The notes under the pieces are model-generated. The model worked only from the letters and a program-made list of their open reading frames with translations. It did not search any database and was not told the origin of the DNA. From NCBI GenBank assembly GCA_014055495.1, contig WIAG01000009.1, positions 32,886 to 96,885 of the forward strand: a stretch of 64,000 nt of DNA, given 5' to 3'. The position numbers and the translations under genes were made by a program. Positions within the stretch are counted from its first letter, which is position 1, and each line of letters starts with the position of its first letter. This DNA is from Nitrospira sp. CR1.2. GTDB lineage: Bacteria > Nitrospirota > Nitrospiria > Nitrospirales > Nitrospiraceae. Shown piece by piece: positions 58,660 through 64,000 of this stretch.

Positions 58660-60630
58660 CTAGACGGCGGGTTTAAAGAACAGGACGGCCAGCGGCGGCA
58701 ACGTCATGACCAAGGAATGGGCGTGGCCGTGGGCAGGAACCGGTTCGGCCGATAAGCCGCCGAGATTCCCCATTCCACTGCCGCCGTAGGCCGAGGCATC
58801 ACTGTTTAATAATTCTTTCCAATACCCGCCCTGCGGGACACCGACGCGATACTGCTGGCGCGGCACTGGTGTGAAATTGCACACGATGGCAATGCTGTGC
58901 AAAGACGATCGGCCGTGGCGCAGGAGGCTGATGGCGCCGGTATCCGCATCCTGACAGTCGATCCATTCAAACCCGCGAGGGTCAAAGTCACACTCATGTA
59001 GTGCCGGCTCGGTGCGGTAGAGGCGATTGAGGTCGGCGACCCACCGTTGCACGCCTTGATGAGGCGGATATTGGAGCAGGTTCCAATCAATGCTGTCGTC
59101 ATGGGCCCACTCCCGCCACTGTCCGATTTCGCCTCCCATGAAGAGCAGTTTCTTGGCTGCTTGGGCGTACATGTAGCCAAAAAGCACACGGAGGTTAGCG
59201 AATTTTTGCCAGTCGTCCCCGGGCATTTTCCCCAGCAGGGAGCCTTTTCCGTGCACGACTTCGTCATGGGAGAGGGGAAGCAAAAAGTTCTCTTGAAAAG
59301 CGTAGAGCATGCGGAAGGTGAGATTCCGGTGATGGTGCTTGCGATAGACGGGATCCAGCGCCATATATTCGAGGGTGTCGTGCATCCATCCCATATCCCA
59401 CTTCATACCGAATCCCAGTCCGCCAGCATACGTCGGCCGCGACACCGATGGCCAGGATGTGGATTCTTCCGCATAGGTCTGCACGTCGGGATGCCGGCGA
59501 TAGACTTCCTCGTTGAGTTGACGAAGAAAGGTAATCGCCTCCAAATTCTCCCGTCCGCCCTGGCGGTTGGGAATCCATTCCCCGTCCTTGCGCGAGTAGT
59601 CCAGATACAACATGGAGGCGACGGCATCCACCCGGAGTCCGTCGGCGTGGTAGTGTTCCAACCAAAACAGTGCGCTGCTGATGAGAAAACTGCGCACTTC
59701 ATTACGACTATAGTTAAACACGGCGGTTCCCCAATCGGGGTGGAGTCCCTGGCGCGGGTCAGCATGTTCGAAGAGATAACTCCCGTCGAACCGGCTGAGG
59801 CCGTGCTCGTCCGTCGGAAAGTGCGATGGAACCCAGTCCAGGATCACGCCGATATTGTGTTGATGCAATTGGTCGATCAAGTACATCAAATCCTGCGGCG
59901 TGCCAAAGTTGCCCGATGGGGCAAAGTATCCCGTGGTTTGGTAACCCCAGGAACCGAAGAACGGGTGATCCATGAGCGGCAGGAATTCTACATGGGTGAA
60001 CCCCAATCGCTGCACATACTCGATCAACTTCGGGGCCGCTTCACGATAGCTGAGGGAGCGATTGCCGTCACCGGGGACGCGCATCCAGGAGCCGAGATGT
60101 ACTTCGTAAATGCTGATGGGGGCATCGAGTGCGTTGTGCCGGGCACGGGATTGCATCCAGTCCTGATCATGCCACGTGTAACCCAGGTCCCAGACTACGG
60201 AGGCGGAGTTCGGCGGGACTTCGTTCAGACGGGCGAATGGGTCGGTCTTGATGAGTACGGCTCCGTGGTTGCGCGAGCGAATATGAAATTTGTACAAGGT
60301 GCCGCGGCTCACTCCAGGGACGAATCCTTCCCAAATACCGGATGATTGGCAGGGGCGGAGTGGATGGCGGGTCGGGTCCCAATGGTTGAACGTTCCAAAC
60401 ACCGACACCTGCTCGGCTTCCGGGGCCCACACGGCAAAATAGGTTCCCTCCACGCCGTCGAAGCTTGTGGGGTGCGCCCCGAGTTTCTCGTACAAGTGAA
60501 AGTGGGTGCCTTCGTTGAAGAGATAGAGATCATCCGGGGAGAGAAGGCTGCCACGGAGCCGGGATGTGTCGTGCTGAGGCGAGGGCGAAGCAAACGATTG
60601 ACTAGCCTGGTTCTGTTGAGAGTGATCCAT
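58660..60630 (-). CDS. glgB: 1,4-alpha-glucan branching enzyme
   Basis: [98 protein letters not shown]. Confidence 0.97.
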   Translation of the reverse strand: MDHSQQNQASQSFASPSPQHDTSRLRGSLLSPDDLYLFNEGTHFHLYEKLGAHPTSFDGVEGTYFAVWAPEAEQVSVFGTFNHWDPTRHPLRPCQSSGIWEGFVPGVSRGTLYKFHIRSRNHGAVLIKTDPFARLNEVPPNSASVVWDLGYTWHDQDWMQSRARHNALDAPISIYEVHLGSWMRVPGDGNRSLSYREAAPKLIEYVQRLGFTHVEFLPLMDHPFFGSWGYQTTGYFAPSGNFGTPQDLMYLIDQLHQHNIGVILDWVPSHFPTDEHGLSRFDGSYLFEHADPRQGLHPDWGTAVFNYSRNEVRSFLISSALFWLEHYHADGLRVDAVASMLYLDYSRKDGEWIPNRQGGRENLEAITFLRQLNEEVYRRHPDVQTYAEESTSWPSVSRPTYAGGLGFGMKWDMGWMHDTLEYMALDPVYRKHHHRNLTFRMLYAFQENFLLPLSHDEVVHGKGSLLGKMPGDDWQKFANLRVLFGYMYAQAAKKLLFMGGEIGQWREWAHDDSIDWNLLQYPPHQGVQRWVADLNRLYRTEPALHECDFDPRGFEWIDCQDADTGAISLLRHGRSSLHSIAIVCNFTPVPRQQYRVGVPQGGYWKELLNSDASAYGGSGMGNLGGLSAEPVPAHGHAHSLVMTLPPLAVLFFKPAV

Positions 60631-60792
60631 AGGGGGCAGAGTACTTCGGCTGAGGGCAGGGCGTCAATTGGCGGCGGTCGTTGTCCGTCTCCAGTCGATC
60701 ATGAAGGAGAACGAGCGAGAACTTGCAAGGGGCTAGTGACACCTCTCAAGCAAGTATGATATGAATCAACCCGCCAATACAGGTCTCTCTTC

Positions 60793-60870
60793 GTCCCCAT
60801 CGTCTAGCCTGGCCTAGGACATTGCCCTTTCAAGGCAGTAACACGGGTTCAAATCCCGTTGGGGACACCA
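60793..60870 (+). tRNA. tRNA-Glu (TTC)
   Basis: GTCCCCATCGTCTAGCCTGGCCTAGGACATTGCCCTTTCAAGGCAGTAACACGGGTTCAAATCCCGTTGGGGACACCA; acceptor and T arms pair; anticodon loop CTTTCAA; encoded CCA. Confidence 0.95.
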
Positions 60871-62518
60871 CACAAGGGGTGGTAAGCAGATTCGGTAATA
60901 ACCGCAGATATGAGCCTTTCCCCGTGACCTTGTAGCCTTTTCGTCCGTTTTCCTCAAATGCCTCGCACATCAAGGGCTCTTCCAGAAGTTTCTTTAACAT
61001 CTGACGAGCTTGCGCTTTGTGGCGACCCAGTAAATTTTTTGTATCCTTGACTCGACCTTGAAGATCCCGCTTCAACCGGGCTTCATCGATTGCCACAATT
61101 CCTGCAGGCCTCATGAGCTGATCTAGCTCTTCGATTAACTGCTTTTTTCGCCTTTCTTCTTCCCTCAGCTTGACCAGAAGTGGGTCCATATTCTCCCCTT
61201 TGGCGATCGCGTCGACCAAATTGTTTTCATATGCCTCAATGAGGGACAGCTCTCGCTCCACGAGAGATTTGCGACTGAGCCGAGTCTCATCACCTGATCT
61301 AATCCGAGCAAGGGCCTTTTCGATGGCGGCTTCGGTCAATCGCTCATCAAGCGCCTCACTGATGGCTTGCAGCAAGACGGTATCTAAGACATCTTGCTCG
61401 ACTCGTACTGCGTTCTTGCAGATCGATGCTCCTCGCTTTCTATGATAGGCACAGCCGTAGGTCCGTCGCTTTCCACCATTATCTCTGCCGTAGGCATCGA
61501 TCGGGCCACCGCAACTGCCACACCGAGCCAAACCACTCAGCAGATAAGGGGAATCGAAATCCCGCATCGCCGGACGCCCCAAGAGCTGGCCGCTTTTATC
61601 TGACAATGAGCTTCGCATAAATACGTTCTGGACTTGCTGAAGGCGAGCCTGGACGCGCTGCCACAGGTCAGCCGAGATGATGCGGAGGTCAGGTGCATCC
61701 AATTTTATAAGTTCTGCGCTTCCCCGTCGCCGACGTCGTTTGGTTCCTCCACGCTCGATTTTCTGGTATTCATTCCATACGATTTCGCCTCTGTAGAGTG
61801 GCCGGTACAGCATTTCTCGAATAGCCGAAGGTGCCCAGCCAGCTTTGCTTCGTGGAGACGGTACGCCTTCGGCATTGAGCGTCTTGGCAATACGGGTCAA
61901 TCCAAGTTTAGAAGCATACATTTCAAAGACTCGCCTAATTATCGCGGCTTGGCTTGGGTTGATCACCCGAACCACGTGGAGTCTCTGACCATCACCTGTT
62001 AGTACCTCTCGATTGTCATAGCCATATACGCGGCCTCCGGTGACGTGCCCCGCTTTTGCCTTTCGGAGAAGCGCGTCATAGGTCCGTTGCTTGGCACGTT
62101 CTCTCTCCATTTCTGCGGCAAAATTCGTCAGAGAGAGCATGACCTTTTCAATTGCGCTGTCCAACGTGCGTTCGCGGTCTTCCAAGTAGAAAAATATTCG
62201 GACGCCTGCGTCCGTAATCTGCTTGAGCGCATAGGCGGTTTCGATCTGTTCACGACCAAGGCGCGACTCTTCGGACATGATCAGAACATCGAACGAGGGT
62301 CTGGGCTTGAGCGCATTCATAAGCCTCAGGAAGCCAGGACGCTTGACAAACTCAGCTCCCGAGATGCCATCGTCTACAAAGATGTATTCTTCACCGGCCT
62401 CCCAACCCTTACGCGCGGCATACGCTTTTGCGTGTTCAATTTGCCGGGTGACGGATTTCTCTTCCTCCAGCACCCCGCTCTGTTCCGTGGACTTTCGTGC
62501 ATAGATCGCAGCGATCAT
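60830..62518 (-). CDS. Large serine recombinase (site-specific integrase)
   Basis: IAAIYARKSTEQSG…EEKSVTRQIEHAKAYA, VDDGISGAEFVKRPGF, LIMSEESRLGR, Cys zinc-ribbon ARCGSCGGPIDAYG, coiled coil. Confidence 0.95.
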   Translation of the reverse strand: MIAAIYARKSTEQSGVLEEEKSVTRQIEHAKAYAARKGWEAGEEYIFVDDGISGAEFVKRPGFLRLMNALKPRPSFDVLIMSEESRLGREQIETAYALKQITDAGVRIFFYLEDRERTLDSAIEKVMLSLTNFAAEMERERAKQRTYDALLRKAKAGHVTGGRVYGYDNREVLTGDGQRLHVVRVINPSQAAIIRRVFEMYASKLGLTRIAKTLNAEGVPSPRSKAGWAPSAIREMLYRPLYRGEIVWNEYQKIERGGTKRRRRRGSAELIKLDAPDLRIISADLWQRVQARLQQVQNVFMRSSLSDKSGQLLGRPAMRDFDSPYLLSGLARCGSCGGPIDAYGRDNGGKRRTYGCAYHRKRGASICKNAVRVEQDVLDTVLLQAISEALDERLTEAAIEKALARIRSGDETRLSRKSLVERELSLIEAYENNLVDAIAKGENMDPLLVKLREEERRKKQLIEELDQLMRPAGIVAIDEARLKRDLQGRVKDTKNLLGRHKAQARQMLKKLLEEPLMCEAFEENGRKGYKVTGKGSYLRLLPNLLTTPCVVSPTGFEPVLLP

Positions 62519-62530
62519 AGAGCTACTCCT

Positions 62531-62812
62531 CTAGCTGGGCACGTCGTTTCTCTCATATTCCGAGGGCAGTGATTCCAGTTGTGCAAGCGTCATAGCGCTG
62601 TCCAGGGAATCCGTCAATGAACATTTATGGCCATATCCCGGAGGGGTTTTGGCCATAAACTCGCTATGTGATTGAAGATCCGCGAGAAGTGCCTCCGCAA
62701 GGATTGAAGAAATTTCATCGTGGAGGTGAGTAGGGAGTGTACATTCCTCCATTTCCGGATGGCGTTTCCTCTCCTTTCTTTTGGGCTCCAGTTTCGGTTC
62801 CGCCCGTTCCAT
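62531..62812 (-). CDS. Hypothetical protein upstream of the recombinase
   Basis: 93-aa ORF co-oriented with, and 12 bp from, the recombinase. Confidence 0.45.
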   Translation of the reverse strand: MERAEPKLEPKRKERKRHPEMEECTLPTHLHDEISSILAEALLADLQSHSEFMAKTPPGYGHKCSLTDSLDSAMTLAQLESLPSEYERNDVPS

Positions 62813-63038
62813 CTGAATATTTCCTCCTGAACTGACCCAACCGGGGGACTCTCACGACACCCTCACCCCCAACTGAAATGCCCGCCGTTCCGCCGGCTTA
62901 GGACGAAGAGTGAGCCCCCAATGGGTACGACTCGGGGCTGGGGAGCAGCGGGACAGGCCTTGCTGGTGCCCTCCGTGCCGGTCTCCGCCCCTCCAGGCCT
63001 GCCCGCTGCGAGAGCCCCGTGCCGCCTCCTTCGATTAC

Positions 63039-63070
63039 GCCCCACCCTTTTGGTTGGTGAAGGGTGGGGC
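63039..63070. repeat. Strong stem-loop in mobile-element intergenic region
   Basis: GCCCCACCCTT-TTGGTTGGTG-AAGGGTGGGGC, 11-bp perfect stem. Confidence 0.7.
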
Positions 63071-63098
63071 TAGAACATAATTTCAGAAGGAGGCGGAC

Positions 63099-63602
63099 AT
63101 GTCCGTTGATAGCTCTCTCGGTTCCTCGAACGGTGGACGGCCACTGAGCCCGGTTCGGAAATACGGCATCCCGCGGTACCGTGTCACGCTGGTGCGAGAA
63201 GGTCGTGCCATTCCGGCTGCGGAATCGGTGCATACATCGGAAGGCGCTGCGGCGATTCTCCGGCCGTTGTTTGCCCATCTGGACCGGGAACAATTCCTGA
63301 TCTGTGGTCTTGATGCCAAGCACAAGCTCATTGGTATCAATGTCGTCTCGACTGGTTCGCTCAATCTGACCATCGTCCATCCTCGCGAGGTCTTCAAACC
63401 ACTGATCCTCATGAATGCCGGCGCCTGGATTTGTGCCCACAATCACCCCTCCAGTGACATCACGCCGAGCCCCGAAGACCGCGTCCTGACCAAACGACTG
63501 CGCGAGGCGGCTGATCTGTTCGGCATTCCGCTGCTGGACCATCTCATCCTCGCCGAAGAGCGCTATTACAGCTTTGCCGACCAAGGCTGGCCTGGCGCTT
63601 AG
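63099..63602 (+). CDS. RadC-like JAB-domain protein
   Basis: GLDAKHKLIGINVVSTGSLNLTIVHPREVFKPLILMNAGAWICAHNHPSSDITPSPEDRVLTKRL (HxHPSG-like HNHPSSD). Confidence 0.92.
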   Translation: MSVDSSLGSSNGGRPLSPVRKYGIPRYRVTLVREGRAIPAAESVHTSEGAAAILRPLFAHLDREQFLICGLDAKHKLIGINVVSTGSLNLTIVHPREVFKPLILMNAGAWICAHNHPSSDITPSPEDRVLTKRLREAADLFGIPLLDHLILAEERYYSFADQGWPGA

Positions 63603-63727
63603 CGCAGCAACCGCAATACCCAGGCTGCCCCGGCCGCCACCAGGGCGAGCCCGATCGCTGCCGTCCCCCAGGCGACCAGGTCGACAGCCAGCGCATTGCC
63701 AATGGTGTGAATTTGTTGCGCCGTCAT
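63599..63727 (-). CDS. Small single-TM protein, pVIII-like (coat-like paralog A)
   Basis: MTAQQIHTIGNALAVDLVAWGTAAIGLALVAAGAAWVLRLLR; basic C-terminus. Confidence 0.6.
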   Translation of the reverse strand: MTAQQIHTIGNALAVDLVAWGTAAIGLALVAAGAAWVLRLLR

Positions 63728-63774
63728 GTAGGAACTCCTTTGCCATTTCCTGACCGCCTCGATTGGGAGTAAAG

Positions 63775-63800
63775 GAGGCAGGCTGCTGCCAGCCTGCCTC
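63775..63800 (-). terminator. Hairpin immediately downstream of coat-like gene B
   Basis: GAGGCAGGCTG-CTGC-CAGCCTGCCTC, 11-bp perfect stem, 12 bp after the stop codon; weak CTTTA tail on the minus strand. Confidence 0.6.
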
Positions 63801-63812
63801 GATGGCTTTCTC

Positions 63813-64000
63813 TTAGCCCACAATTGCGCGGACGCGCTTAAAGGCGTAGATCGCCAATGCCACGCCAATCAAGGCCGTGGCCCACAAGAGCAGATCGGCC
63901 CGCACCGTGGCCACATCTGCCGACACCGGAAACAACTGCGCTTGCGACAGCGCCGGGACACCCAAGGCGAATACGAACGCCATGAGCAACCCCCCAAGCC
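63813..64000 (-). CDS. pVIII-like secreted small membrane protein (coat-like paralog B), 5' end possibly outside window
   Basis: Minus strand reads MAFVFALGVPALSQAQLFPVSADVATVRADLLLWATALIGVALAIYAFKRVRAIVG*; open upstream to window edge; not in supplied ORF list. Confidence 0.65.
   Translation of the reverse strand, partial: LGGLLMAFVFALGVPALSQAQLFPVSADVATVRADLLLWATALIGVALAIYAFKRVRAIVG

Noticed and set aside
59047-60345. 432-aa plus-strand ORF
   Set aside because: Antisense to glgB, which has full motif support
62898-63746. 282-aa minus-strand ORF across the radC gene
   Set aside because: Antisense to RadC; motifs are on the plus strand
1-64000. CRISPR array or rRNA operon
   Set aside because: No regularly spaced direct repeats with unique spacers and no rRNA-like sequence were seen

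Overview
This 64-kb, GC-rich bacterial window looks chromosomal. The gene style suggests Nitrospira, but that is inference. There is no rRNA and no CRISPR array. Left part: ackA-xfp (acetate kinase/phosphoketolase), HAD hydrolase, TAT-type aldo/keto reductase, lytic transglycosylase, FitAB/VapBC-like toxin-antitoxin pair, a 187-bp MITE-like element, a large membrane protein with a toroid-like C-terminus, and a PaeR7I/XhoI-type restriction-modification island. Middle: LemA/DUF2207, a PPOX-GAF-wHTH regulator, a sigma-54 activator, type II NADH dehydrogenase, a DedA-rhodanese fusion, a TerB-Coq4-like protein, two RND efflux systems with paralogous outer-membrane factors, and an ECF sigma/YCII-DGPF/VOC cluster. 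Right part: DUF2235 hydrolase, glgB, and tRNA-Glu(TTC). A large serine recombinase overlaps the 3' half of the tRNA in antisense. It starts a mobile element that runs off the window and carries a RadC/JAB gene and two paralogous pVIII-like small membrane proteins, so it is a candidate inovirus-like provirus. The strongest regulatory observation is a 43-bp intergenic element (35/43 identical) found twice. Each copy lies at nearly the same distance (about 126 bp from palindrome centre) upstream of a GG-N10-GC sigma-54-like promoter, and a sigma-54 activator is encoded nearby. All calls come from reading sequence and supplied translations; no database search was run.
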